Assembly: GCF_000966975.1 (NCBI RefSeq)
Contig: NZ_JZWV01000974.1
Location: 1 to 7,735, forward strand
DNA length: 7,735 bases
Reading direction: 5' to 3'
From: Streptomyces katrae
Lineage (GTDB): Bacteria > Actinomycetota > Actinomycetes > Streptomycetales > Streptomycetaceae
Shown in pieces: positions 1 through 5,625 of this stretch (positions within the stretch are counted from its first letter, which is position 1; the number at the start of each line of letters is the position of its first letter). Position numbers and translations under genes: made by a program. The notes under the pieces were generated by a model, which was not told the origin of the DNA, did no database searches, and saw only the letters and a list, made by a program, of their open reading frames with translations.

Positions 1-20
1 GGGAACGGAGGAAGGGCGGG

Positions 21-38
21 GCGGGGAGAAGGCCCCGC
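21..38. terminator. small GC-rich hairpin before the epimerase gene
   Basis: GCGGGG at 21–26 pairs with CCCCGC at 33–38 around a six-base loop (AGAAGG). It may end a gene lying to the left of the window or sit in the leader region of the next gene. The stem is only six base pairs and there is no T-tract, so the call is tentative. The rest of bases 1–68 holds no gene that I can see. Confidence 0.3.
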
Positions 39-68
39 GCAGCGGCGACGGGCGGGCACACTGCCCCC

Positions 69-963
69 ATGCGCATCGCCATCACCGGAGCCTCCGGACT
101 CATCGGCAGGGCCCTCGTCCGCTCCCTCCACTCCGACGGCCACGACACCGTCCGCTTCGTCCGCCGCGCCCCCGCCGGGCCGGACGAGGCGCGCTGGGAT
201 CCCAAGGCCGGGTACGTCGACCCCGACGGGCTGCGCGGGTGTGACGCCGTCGTGCACCTCGCCGGGGCCGGTGTCGGGGAACACCGGTGGACGGCCGCGT
301 ACAAGAGGGAGATCCGCGACAGCCGGGTGCTCGGGACCGCCGCCCTCGCGCGTGCGCTGGCCGGGATGGACGAACCGCCGGCCGTGCTCGTGTGCGGGTC
401 TCGGGTACTACGGGGACACCGGCAGCAGGGCCGTCGACGAGTCCGCCCCCGCCGGCACCGGGTTCCTGCCCTCCGTCTGCGTCGAGTGGGAGGCTGCGGC
501 CGCCCCCGCCCAGGACGCCGGGATCCGGACGGTGTTCGCCCGGACCGGGCTGGTGGTCGCGGCCGAGGGCGGGGCCTGGGGGCGGATGTTCCCCGTCTTC
601 CGGGCGGGGATCGGCGGCCGGCTCGGCAGCGGGCGGCAGTACTGGTCGTACATCTCGATGCACGACGAAATCGCCGCGCTGCGCTTCCTGATGGAGACCC
701 CCGGACTGTCGGGGCCGTTCAACCTCACCGCCCCCGAACCGCTCACCAACCGTGAGGTCACCGCCGCGATGGGCCGCGTACTGCACCGGCCGACGCTGTG
801 CGCCGTCCCCGCGCCCGTGCTGCGCGTCGTGCTCGGGGAGTTCTCGCAGGACGTGCTGGGCAGTCAGCGGGTCAGGCCGGCGGGCCTGTTGGCGGCCGGG
901 TTCACCTTCGCCCACCCCGGGATCGAGGAGGCCATCAGGGCCGCCCTGGCCCAGGGGGTGTAG
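69..963 (+). pseudogene. TIGR01777-family (SDR39U1-like) NAD(P)-dependent epimerase, frameshifted
   Basis: An extended short-chain dehydrogenase with a Rossmann fold. Its physiological substrate is unknown in bacteria. The N-terminal part reads from ATG 69: GASGLIG (residues 7–13, the GxxGxxG nucleotide-binding loop), HLAG (63–66) and REIRDSR (80–86), all typical of this family. At VLVCGS (codon ending 401) the frame is lost, and it resumes one frame over as GYYGD from base 403. That second frame carries the family's GFLPSVCVEWE, RTGLVV, the GSGRQYWSYI region and a DUF1731-type C-terminus (DVLGSQRVRPAGLLAAGFTF), ending at TAG 961–963. Adding back five bases would restore the expected SAVGYYG motif and give about 300 residues, the normal family length. 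Both halves are otherwise intact with normal codon use, so this is either a recent 5-base deletion or a sequencing error. There is no clear ribosome site. CACACT at 57–62 could be the −10 of a leaderless transcript. Confidence 0.85.
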
Positions 964-981
964 CACCCCCCCGGGGGTGCT
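962..981. terminator. inverted repeat overlapping the epimerase stop codon
   Basis: AGCACCCCC (962–970) and GGGGGTGCT (973–981) are perfect reverse complements with two bases between them. In RNA the tip would open to a loop of four or more bases. The left arm begins inside the TAG stop codon. No T-tract follows, which is usual for Streptomyces terminators. It probably separates the epimerase gene from the oxidoreductase gene. Confidence 0.5.
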
Positions 982-1026
982 GCGGCCGGGCGGTGCAGGC
1001 GCTGGTCCGGCGCACCCGGTGTCCAC

Positions 1027-1069
1027 GTGCGACCGGTCGTGACCCGCATGCGACCGCCGTGCGACCGGA
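1027..1069. promoter_or_regulatory. helically phased TGCGACCG direct repeats
   Basis: TGCGACCG occurs exactly at 1028–1035, 1049–1056 and 1060–1067, that is 21 and 11 bases apart. A weaker copy (GTGACCCG, 1040–1047 region) lies between the first two, roughly in phase. The set therefore repeats about every 10.5–11 bases on one face of the helix. It lies 100–140 bases before the GTG of the oxidoreductase. Tandem sites of this kind are known for SARP-type and some response regulators, so a binding site for an activator or repressor is possible. The repeats are visible directly; their function is inference. Confidence 0.45.
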
Positions 1070-1088
1070 GTTGTGCGCAATACCGCGC

Positions 1089-1113
1089 CGGACTCGGGTT
1101 CTCCTGGAGTCCG
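1089..1113. promoter_or_regulatory. stem-loop in the leader region of the oxidoreductase gene
   Basis: CGGACTC (1089–1095) pairs with GAGTCCG (1107–1113) around an 11-base loop. A second short pairing follows: TGGGG at 1115–1119 with CCCCA at 1130–1134. Both lie between the phased repeats and the GTG start at 1168. They could be an operator dyad or leader RNA structure. No convincing −35/−10 pair is visible here. Confidence 0.3.
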
Positions 1114-1167
1114 TTGGGGGAAGAACGATCCCCACACAGCCGCCGCGCCGACCTCGGGGAGGGGCAC

Positions 1168-2418
1168 GTGCTCAGCAGCGACGTCGTCATCGTAGGAGCC
1201 GGAGTCTCAGGACTCGCGGCCGCGCACCACCTGATCGCCGCCGGGGTCAGCGTCAGCGTCCTGGAGACCGCCGACGATCCCGGCGGCCGCATGGCCACCG
1301 CATCGGCCGACGGCTTCCGCCTCGACCGGGTCGGCCAGCTCCTCAACACCGCGTACACCGAACCCGCCCGTACCCCGGGCCTGGAGGGCCTGACCCTGCG
1401 CCCCTTCGCCCCCGGGGTCCTGGTGCACGGCGCCGACGGCAAGCGGCAGCGGGCCGGGGCCCTGACCCCCGCCCGCGCCCTGGCCAGCGGCTCCCTGGAC
1501 CAGGCCCGGCTCAGCGCCGCGCTCGCCCGCCTCGCCGCACTGCCCCCGGACCGCGTCCTCGCCCGGCCGGAGCGCACCGCCCTCGCCGCCCTCCGCTCCC
1601 GCGGCCTGCCCCCGCGCACCGTCAACGGGATCCTGCGGCCCCTGCTCTCCGCCCTGCTGCGCGACCCCGACCTCACCACCTCCAGCCGCGTCGCCGACCT
1701 CGCCCTGCGCACCTTCGCCCGCGGCCGCCTCGCCGTGCCCGAGGGCGGGGCGGCGACCCTGCCCGACCTCCTCGCGGCCGGGTTGCCGCCCGGCACCGTA
1801 CGGACCGGGATCCGGGTGCGGTCGGTGGCGACCAACCTCGTCACCACCGAGGAGCACGGCGACTTCGCGTGTCGCTCCGTCCTCCTCGCCACCGGCGCCC
1901 GCGCCGCCGCCGAACTGCTCCCCGGGCTGAGGGTGCCCGCCTTCCACGAGGTCACCGTCATCCACCACGCGACCGCCGAGCCCCTGCCCTGGGACGGCTC
2001 GCTGCTCCTGGACGCCGACCCCGAGTGGCCCGTCGCCCACACCACCGTGATGAGCGCCGTCGACCCCACCCGGGCCCCGGCCGGCCGCAGCCTGGTCACC
2101 ACCACCGTGCACGGCCCGCCGCCGCCCGCCCGTACGGTCGCCTCCCGCCTGGCGCGGCTCTACGACACCGCCACCCGGGGCTGGGAGCTGCTGGCCGTCC
2201 ACCACACCCCCGAGGCGGTCCCGGCCATGCCCCCGCCGCACGACCGGCAGCGGCCCGTACGGGTCCTGGCCGGGCTCTACGTCTGCGGCGACCACCGCGA
2301 CTCCAACACCGTCCAGGGCGCCCTGCAGTCCGCCCGCCGCGCCGCCACGGCCCTGCTGCGCGACTTCGGCATTCCCCTCCAGAGCCACCCGGAACCGGTC
2401 CTCCCGGTAGCGGCCTGA
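1168..2418 (+). CDS. FAD-dependent oxidoreductase (amine oxidase / phytoene-desaturase-like)
   Basis: A 416-residue flavoprotein. The N-terminus VVIVGAGVSGL holds the dinucleotide-binding loop GAGVSG (residues 10–15). The second strand ends in Glu33 (VSVLETADDPGGRM), which binds the ribose of the ADP part of FAD, and is followed by the GGR (39–41) of the flavin-containing amine oxidoreductase family. The C-terminus GLYVCGDHRDSNTVQGALQSARRAA (from residue 369, Gly-Asp at 374–375) is the second FAD-binding element. No signal peptide or membrane segment is seen, so it should be cytoplasmic. At about 415 residues it is shorter than carotenoid desaturases (about 500), and its substrate cannot be read from sequence. 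GTG 1168 is chosen because GGAGG (1158–1162) lies five bases upstream and the Rossmann strand begins at once. The open frame runs back to 1027, but that stretch holds the repeats and is not protein-like. The gene stands alone between two hairpins. Confidence 0.9.
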   Translation: MLSSDVVIVGAGVSGLAAAHHLIAAGVSVSVLETADDPGGRMATASADGFRLDRVGQLLNTAYTEPARTPGLEGLTLRPFAPGVLVHGADGKRQRAGALTPARALASGSLDQARLSAALARLAALPPDRVLARPERTALAALRSRGLPPRTVNGILRPLLSALLRDPDLTTSSRVADLALRTFARGRLAVPEGGAATLPDLLAAGLPPGTVRTGIRVRSVATNLVTTEEHGDFACRSVLLATGARAAAELLPGLRVPAFHEVTVIHHATAEPLPWDGSLLLDADPEWPVAHTTVMSAVDPTRAPAGRSLVTTTVHGPPPPARTVASRLARLYDTATRGWELLAVHHTPEAVPAMPPPHDRQRPVRVLAGLYVCGDHRDSNTVQGALQSARRAATALLRDFGIPLQSHPEPVLPVAA

Positions 2419-2423
2419 CACCT

Positions 2424-2460
2424 CCGCCGGGCCGGGACCCACGCACCCCCGGCCCGGCGG
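2424..2460. terminator. 13-bp perfect inverted repeat after the oxidoreductase gene
   Basis: CCGCCGGGCCGGG (2424–2436) and CCCGGCCCGGCGG (2448–2460) are exact reverse complements around an 11-base loop. The repeat starts five bases after the TGA at 2416–2418. It is long, perfect and all G/C, with no T-tract, which fits a Streptomyces terminator. It could work in both directions between the two convergent genes. Confidence 0.62.
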
Positions 2461-2504
2461 ATGCCGCCCCGGCCCCCGGGCCCACGCAGGCCGCCCGAGG
2501 GCCC

Positions 2505-2608
2505 CGGCCGGAGCCCGTACCGGCCGGGCAGGGCCGTGCCGCCCCCGGCCGGAGCCCATCCCGGAGCCCGTGCCGCCTTCGGCCGGAGCCCGTACCGGCC
2601 GGGCAGGG
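2505..2608. repeat. 29-bp direct repeat, period 75, with partial copies between
   Basis: A 29-base sequence occurs identically at 2505–2533 and 2580–2608; its core is GCCCGTACCGGCCGGGCAGG. Partial units lie between the copies: CCGGCCGGAGCCC at 2545–2557 and CCGGAGCCCG at 2561–2570. CCGTGCCGCC follows each unit. The array sits wholly between the two convergent genes. The unit contains short internal dyads (CCGGCCGG, GTAC). It looks like local duplication in a non-coding spacer. No mobile element or coding role is apparent. Confidence 0.7.
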
Positions 2609-2619
2609 GCCCGTGCCGC

Positions 2620-2641
2620 CCGGGCAGGGTCGCCTGCCCGG
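2620..2641. terminator. 9-bp hairpin after the regulator gene
   Basis: CCGGGCAGG (2620–2628) pairs perfectly with CCTGCCCGG (2633–2641) around the loop GTCG. Read on the minus strand it begins 12 bases after the regulator's stop codon (2654–2656). It is therefore the likely terminator for that gene. Its CGGGCAGG arm resembles the end of the neighbouring 29-base repeat. Confidence 0.55.
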
Positions 2642-2653
2642 CGGCCGGCCGGG

Positions 2654-4093
2654 TCACGGCAGGGCCGACACCCGGTCCCGGTACGTCCTGACCGCCGCGG
2701 CGTCCCGGTACGGCTCCAGCCGGCGTTCGAAGTCGCGTACGTACTCCACCGCCCGCACCGACCGCATCTCGCTCGCCTGCTGCGCCGCCTCCGCGCCCAG
2801 CGCGCACGCCTGGTCCAGCTCGCCCAGCCCCAGCCGGGCCGTCGCCAGCACCACCCGGCAGAACAGCCGCGAGCGCGCGTACCCGGGCGAGCGCAGCTGG
2901 AGCGAGCGTTCCGCGTGCTGGGCCGAGGCCCGGTACTGCTGCAGGTCGCGGTGGCAGTGCCCGAACTCGTCCGCCAGCTGCCCCTCGTCGAAGGCCCGCG
3001 CCCAGTGCGGCACGTCGTCCCCCGGCCGGGCCGCGCCCAGGGCCCGCTCGGCCCGCACCAGTGAGGCCGTCGCCGCCCGGACCTCGCCCAGCACGGCGTG
3101 CCCCCGCGCCTCGGCCGCGTGCAGCAGCGACTGCACGACCGGCGGCGGGCCCGAGCCCACGCCCTGCTGGGCGACCCGGGCCAGCTGCACCGCCTCCCGG
3201 CCGTGCCCGAGGTAGACCGCCTGGCGGCTCATCGTGATCAGCACGTACGACCCGTACGGCCGGTCCCCGGCCGCCTGCGCCAGCCGCAGCGCCTGGACGA
3301 AGTACCGCTGCGCCAGCCCGTGCGCGGCGATGTCGTACGAGGTCCAGCCCGCGAGCCGGGTCAGGTCGGCGGCGGCCGAGAACAGCCGCCGCCCGGTGGT
3401 CTCCCCGTACGTGCCGCGCAGCATCGGCTCGGCCTCGTGCTCCAGGTAGCGCACCAGGGCCTGGCGGGCGTGCCCGCCGCCGTAGGCGTGGTCCAGGGTG
3501 CGGAACAGCTCGCTCACCGACCGCAGCGCCGCGATGTCCCCGCCCGTGACCCGCTGCCCGGGGCCCCGGTCGATCTGCCGCTGCCGGGGCACCGTGGTGC
3601 GGCCCTGCGAGGGGACCCGGCCGGCGGCGGGGTCCGCCCCGCGTCCCACCCGTTCGTCGGGCCGCCCGATCAGCCAGTCCCGGCTGGGCACCACCAGCCC
3701 GGCCGGGGTGAAGGCGATCTTGCGCAGCTCGGCGTGCGAACCGGAGTCCTTGCGCCACAGCCCGCTCGCGATGTCGACGGCCTCCTCCGGGGTGGCCGCG
3801 AACTCCAGCCCCGCGTACACGGGGGCGCACGCGTCCAGGCCCAGGTCCTGCGCCGACAGCCGCCGCCCGAGCCGCCGGGTGAAGACCTCCGCGATCAGGG
3901 CCGGGGTGGTGCCACGGGGTTGCTGGCCGCGCAGCCACCGGGTCACGGAGGTCTTGTCGTACCGCAGATCCAGCCCGTGCTCCAGCCCCAGCTGGTCGAC
4001 GCGGCGGGCGAGCCCGGCGTTGGAGAACCCGGCTTCCGCGATCAGCGCCGCGAGCTGCCGGTTGGGGACGCGCTGGGCAGGTCGTTCCGTCAT
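2654..4093 (-). CDS. large regulator-like protein, N-terminal DNA-binding-type region plus TPR-like helices
   Basis: About 479 residues. Residues 11–100 (NRQLAALIAEAGFS, then RYDKTSVTRWLRGQQPRGTTPALIAEVF and a GRRLSAQDLGLD-type end) look like a helix-turn-helix region followed by a conserved streptomycete block. Residues ~155–195 form a Gly/Pro/Arg-rich linker. From ~200 to the end the protein is Ala/Leu/Arg-rich helices (SVSELFRTLDHAYGGGHARQAL onward) resembling tetratricopeptide repeats. Proteins with this layout are common in Streptomyces and often annotated only as 'regulator'. I recall NsdA/NsdB-type developmental regulators as possible relatives but cannot confirm this. ATG 4093 has GGAG only three bases upstream. 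An in-frame GTG nine bases earlier (4102) is a real alternative. The frame stays open to 4387, but that would run through the divergent promoter and into the next gene. No membrane segment is seen. Target and ligand are unknown. Confidence 0.85.
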   Translation of the reverse strand: MTERPAQRVPNRQLAALIAEAGFSNAGLARRVDQLGLEHGLDLRYDKTSVTRWLRGQQPRGTTPALIAEVFTRRLGRRLSAQDLGLDACAPVYAGLEFAATPEEAVDIASGLWRKDSGSHAELRKIAFTPAGLVVPSRDWLIGRPDERVGRGADPAAGRVPSQGRTTVPRQRQIDRGPGQRVTGGDIAALRSVSELFRTLDHAYGGGHARQALVRYLEHEAEPMLRGTYGETTGRRLFSAAADLTRLAGWTSYDIAAHGLAQRYFVQALRLAQAAGDRPYGSYVLITMSRQAVYLGHGREAVQLARVAQQGVGSGPPPVVQSLLHAAEARGHAVLGEVRAATASLVRAERALGAARPGDDVPHWARAFDEGQLADEFGHCHRDLQQYRASAQHAERSLQLRSPGYARSRLFCRVVLATARLGLGELDQACALGAEAAQQASEMRSVRAVEYVRDFERRLEPYRDAAAVRTYRDRVSALP

Positions 4094-4118
4094 CGGCTCC
4101 ACGGTTCCCGTACGTGAC

Positions 4119-4130
4119 GGACCGGGGTCC
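4119..4130. promoter_or_regulatory. GGACC palindrome before the regulator start
   Basis: GGACCGGGGTCC: half-sites GGACC (4119–4123) and GGTCC (4126–4130) with two bases between. It lies 26 bases upstream of the regulator's ATG, probably in its leader. A second palindrome with the same half-site is at 4232–4241, at the other end of the divergent spacer. An autoregulatory operator is possible but not shown. Confidence 0.3.
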
Positions 4131-4147
4131 CGGCCCTGTGAACGGCG

Positions 4148-4197
4148 TGAATGTAGCGGCCAACTCCGGCTGTGCCGCCCTCTCTGCCCCACATTCA
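4148..4197. promoter_or_regulatory. divergent promoter region with TGAATGT / ACATTCA inverted repeat
   Basis: TGAATGT (4148–4154) and ACATTCA (4191–4197) are inverted repeats whose centres are 43 bases apart, about four helix turns. On the minus strand the left copy contains TACATT (4155–4150), a fair −10 for the regulator about 50 bases before its start. No good −35 accompanies it. The stretch is clearly richer in A/T than the coding DNA around it. Confidence 0.35.
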
Positions 4198-4231
4198 TCC
4201 GATCGTGTGCAGAATGCGTGGGGCTCTTTAC

Positions 4232-4241
4232 GGACCGGTCC
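4232..4241. promoter_or_regulatory. GGACCGGTCC palindrome upstream of the zinc-ribbon gene
   Basis: A perfect 10-base palindrome that lies just upstream of the possible −10 at 4254–4259. It shares the GGACC half-site with the dyad at 4119–4130. A repressor bound here would cover the −35 region of the zinc-ribbon gene. Confidence 0.3.
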
Positions 4242-4253
4242 ACGACCTCCGCG

Positions 4254-4259
4254 TAAGCT
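4254..4259 (+). promoter_or_regulatory. possible −10 box for a leaderless transcript
   Basis: TAAGCT fits the TAnnnT form of streptomycete vegetative promoters and ends nine bases before the ATG at 4269. There is no ribosome-binding sequence in that gap, so transcription could start at or next to the ATG. The −35 is unclear: TTTACG at 4227–4232 is too far away for ideal spacing. Confidence 0.35.
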
Positions 4260-4268
4260 GCGCCCACC

Positions 4269-4628
4269 ATGAGCCGCCGATCCCACGGGGCGCGTCCGCC
4301 CGGTCCGCACACGAACCCGCAGCCCGGCGCCCCGCTGCCGGCGCCCGAGCTGACCGAGGGGCAGTGCCGCCGCTGCGGCACCCACATCGCGGGACTGGAC
4401 GGGCGCTACGCCTGCGGGGTGTGCGGCTGGGTCAACGACCATTCCGAGGGCCACCGCCGGCTGCCGCGCGCCGACGAGGACCCGGACCGCCCGCCGGCCG
4501 GGCGCAGGCGCCCCCGGCTCCTCCCCGGCCCGCAGCCGGGCGCGGAGGAGCCCGGGAACGAGCCCGCGACCGGGGCCGGCGACGAGCCCGGGAACGAGCC
4601 CGGGACCGGGACCCGTCCGGGGGCCTGA
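4269..4628 (+). CDS. small zinc-ribbon protein with a disordered repeat tail
   Basis: A 119-residue hypothetical protein. The only fold-like part is residues 33–54, with two CxxC pairs (Cys33/Cys36 and Cys49/Cys52, 12 residues apart) ending in GVCGWVNDH, a typical zinc-ribbon knuckle. The N-terminus (1–30) is Pro/Arg-rich. The C-terminal half is low-complexity Pro/Gly/Glu, with a 12-residue tandem repeat beginning EPGNEP. It is divergent from the regulator and followed by lipB 77 bases later. The Cys pairs argue that it is real. The lack of a ribosome site and the loose tail reduce certainty about start and function. A role in binding nucleic acid or protein through the ribbon is only a guess. 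Confidence 0.75.
   Translation: MSRRSHGARPPGPHTNPQPGAPLPAPELTEGQCRRCGTHIAGLDGRYACGVCGWVNDHSEGHRRLPRADEDPDRPPAGRRRPRLLPGPQPGAEEPGNEPATGAGDEPGNEPGTGTRPGA
4548..4619 (+). repeat. 36-bp tandem duplication inside the zinc-ribbon gene
   Basis: GAGCCCGGGAACGAGCCCG occurs at 4548–4566 and again at 4584–4602. The period is 36 bases, exactly 12 codons. The units read [12 protein letters not shown] and [12 protein letters not shown]. The frame is kept, so the tail simply lengthens. This suggests slippage in a region under weak constraint. Confidence 0.75.
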
Positions 4629-4647
4629 GGGGCCGCGCACGGGCCGC

Positions 4648-4657
4648 CGTACCCTGG
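4648..4657 (+). promoter_or_regulatory. possible −10 region of lipB
   Basis: CGTACCCTGG contains TACCCT (4650–4655), a TAnnnT-type −10 about 50 bases before the lipB start. The same ten bases occur before lipA at 5580–5589. No −35 is recognisable, since the upstream side is the end of the zinc-ribbon gene. Confidence 0.35.
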
Positions 4658-4705
4658 ACCGGTGCGGATACGTGCACACAGCAGGTTCAACGAGGAGGCG
4701 CTGCG

Positions 4706-5515
4706 GTGACTGAGCTTCGGTTTGTCCATCTGGGCTTCGGGCCGGAATCCGTCGAGTACACCGAGGCCTGGGAGGAGCAGCGCCGCGTGCACGCGGCCCG
4801 CTTCGCCGACGAGATCGGCGACACCTGCCTGATGGTGGAGCACGAGCCCGTCTACACCGCGGGCCGGCGCACCGACCCCAGCGAGCGCCCGCTCGACGGC
4901 ACCCCCGTCATCGACGTGGACCGCGGCGGCAAGATCACCTGGCACGGCCCGGGCCAGCTGGTCGGCTACCCGATCATGAAGCTGCCCCGCCCGGTCGACG
5001 TGGTCGCCCACGTGCGCCGCCTGGAAGAGGCCCTCATCCGCACCGCGGCCGAGTTCGGCGTCGAGACCACCCGGGTCGAGGGCCGCTCCGGCGTCTGGGT
5101 GCTCGGCGACCCCGTGGAGGAGCGCCCGAAGATCGGCGGCCTCTCCCTGGACTTCGACCCCCGGATAGGCGACGACGAGTTCGACGCCCGCCTCAACGGT
5201 CCCGAGTACGCCCCGTCCAACGCCGGCCAGCGCCGCGAGGACCGCAAGCTCGCCGCGATCGGCATCCGCGTCGCCAAGGGCGTCACGATGCACGGCTTCT
5301 CCTTCAACGTGAACCCGGACAGCACCTGGTTCGACCGGATCATCCCGTGCGGGATCCGGGACGCCGGTGTGACCTCGCTCTCGTACGAGCTGGGCCGCGA
5401 GATCACCATCGCCGAGGTGCTGCCGGTGGTCGAGCGGCACCTGAAGGACGTGCTGGAGCACGCCGAGCTGAAGCCGCGCGAGATCGAGCGGGAGCCGGAG
5501 CCGGCCGCCGGCTGA
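4706..5515 (+). CDS. lipB: lipoyl(octanoyl) transferase LipB
   Basis: LipB moves the octanoyl group from octanoyl-ACP to the conserved lysine of lipoyl domains (E2 subunits, GcvH), the first step of lipoate synthesis, in the cytoplasm. The 269-residue product has [11 protein letters not shown] (45–55), the signature [17 protein letters not shown] (73–89), catalytic Lys181 ([10 protein letters not shown]) and catalytic Cys215 ([14 protein letters not shown]). GTG 4706 is chosen because AGGAGG (4693–4698) lies seven bases upstream and the protein starts at the family position ([11 protein letters not shown]). The open frame back to 4172 is chance. Compared with the E. coli enzyme (about 213 residues) it has an insertion of roughly 35 residues (about 134–178) between GVWV and RKLAAIG. 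From memory other Streptomyces LipB proteins share this. It also has a short charged C-terminal tail. lipA follows after 110 bases. Confidence 0.98.
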   Translation: MTELRFVHLGFGPESVEYTEAWEEQRRVHAARFADEIGDTCLMVEHEPVYTAGRRTDPSERPLDGTPVIDVDRGGKITWHGPGQLVGYPIMKLPRPVDVVAHVRRLEEALIRTAAEFGVETTRVEGRSGVWVLGDPVEERPKIGGLSLDFDPRIGDDEFDARLNGPEYAPSNAGQRREDRKLAAIGIRVAKGVTMHGFSFNVNPDSTWFDRIIPCGIRDAGVTSLSYELGREITIAEVLPVVERHLKDVLEHAELKPREIEREPEPAAG

Positions 5516-5521
5516 CGGCGG
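5499..5521. other. overlapping hairpins at the lipB stop codon
   Basis: Two mutually exclusive stems share this stretch. AGCCGG (5499–5504) pairs with CCGGCT (5508–5513). CCGCCG (5505–5510) pairs with CGGCGG (5516–5521), with the stop codon in the loop. Either could weakly end or slow transcription between lipB and lipA. Chance pairing in GC-rich DNA is just as likely. Confidence 0.25.
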
Positions 5522-5556
5522 CGGGAATGCGTCCTGCCGCCCCCGGGTTGGCCGGA

Positions 5557-5587
5557 CGTAAGAGCGTACGAATTACGGGCGTACCCT
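5557..5587 (+). promoter_or_regulatory. possible lipA promoter with a dyad in the −35 position
   Basis: TACCCT (5582–5587) is a likely −10, about 38 bases before the lipA GTG. Directly upstream lies CGTAA (5557–5561) … TTACG (5573–5577) with the palindrome CGTACG (5566–5571) near its centre. This dyad falls where the −35 would be. The −35 itself is poor, so an activator or repressor site is possible. lipA could then be expressed separately from lipB. Confidence 0.4.
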
Positions 5588-5625
5588 GGTGGGCGCCGAA
5601 GAATCGAAGTCACAGGGAGCCGGTC

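Noticed and set aside
395..405. Programmed ribosomal frameshift in the epimerase
   Set aside because: There is no slippery heptamer or following pseudoknot. The expected SAV residues are missing, so deletion or sequence error explains it better.
100..1167. 355-codon minus-strand frame opposite the epimerase
   Set aside because: It is Arg/Pro/Gly-rich without any family signature, while the plus strand shows clear epimerase motifs in both halves.
2505..2608. CRISPR-like array
   Set aside because: Only two full copies are present, the intervening sequence is itself made of repeat fragments, and no cas gene is present.
798..3215. Very long plus-strand open frame (805 codons) spanning the oxidoreductase and its neighbours
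   Set aside because: It is Arg/Pro-rich, crosses terminators and the regulator's complementary strand, and has no domain. This is the usual out-of-frame openness of high-GC DNA.
2277..4679. 800-codon minus-strand open frame over the regulator region
   Set aside because: It is a different frame of the regulator, low in complexity, and starts inside the zinc-ribbon/lipB gap. The regulator frame has clear conserved blocks instead.
4172..4705. N-terminal extension of LipB
   Set aside because: It would overlap the zinc-ribbon gene and the divergent promoter. The AGGAGG site and the family start position support GTG 4706.
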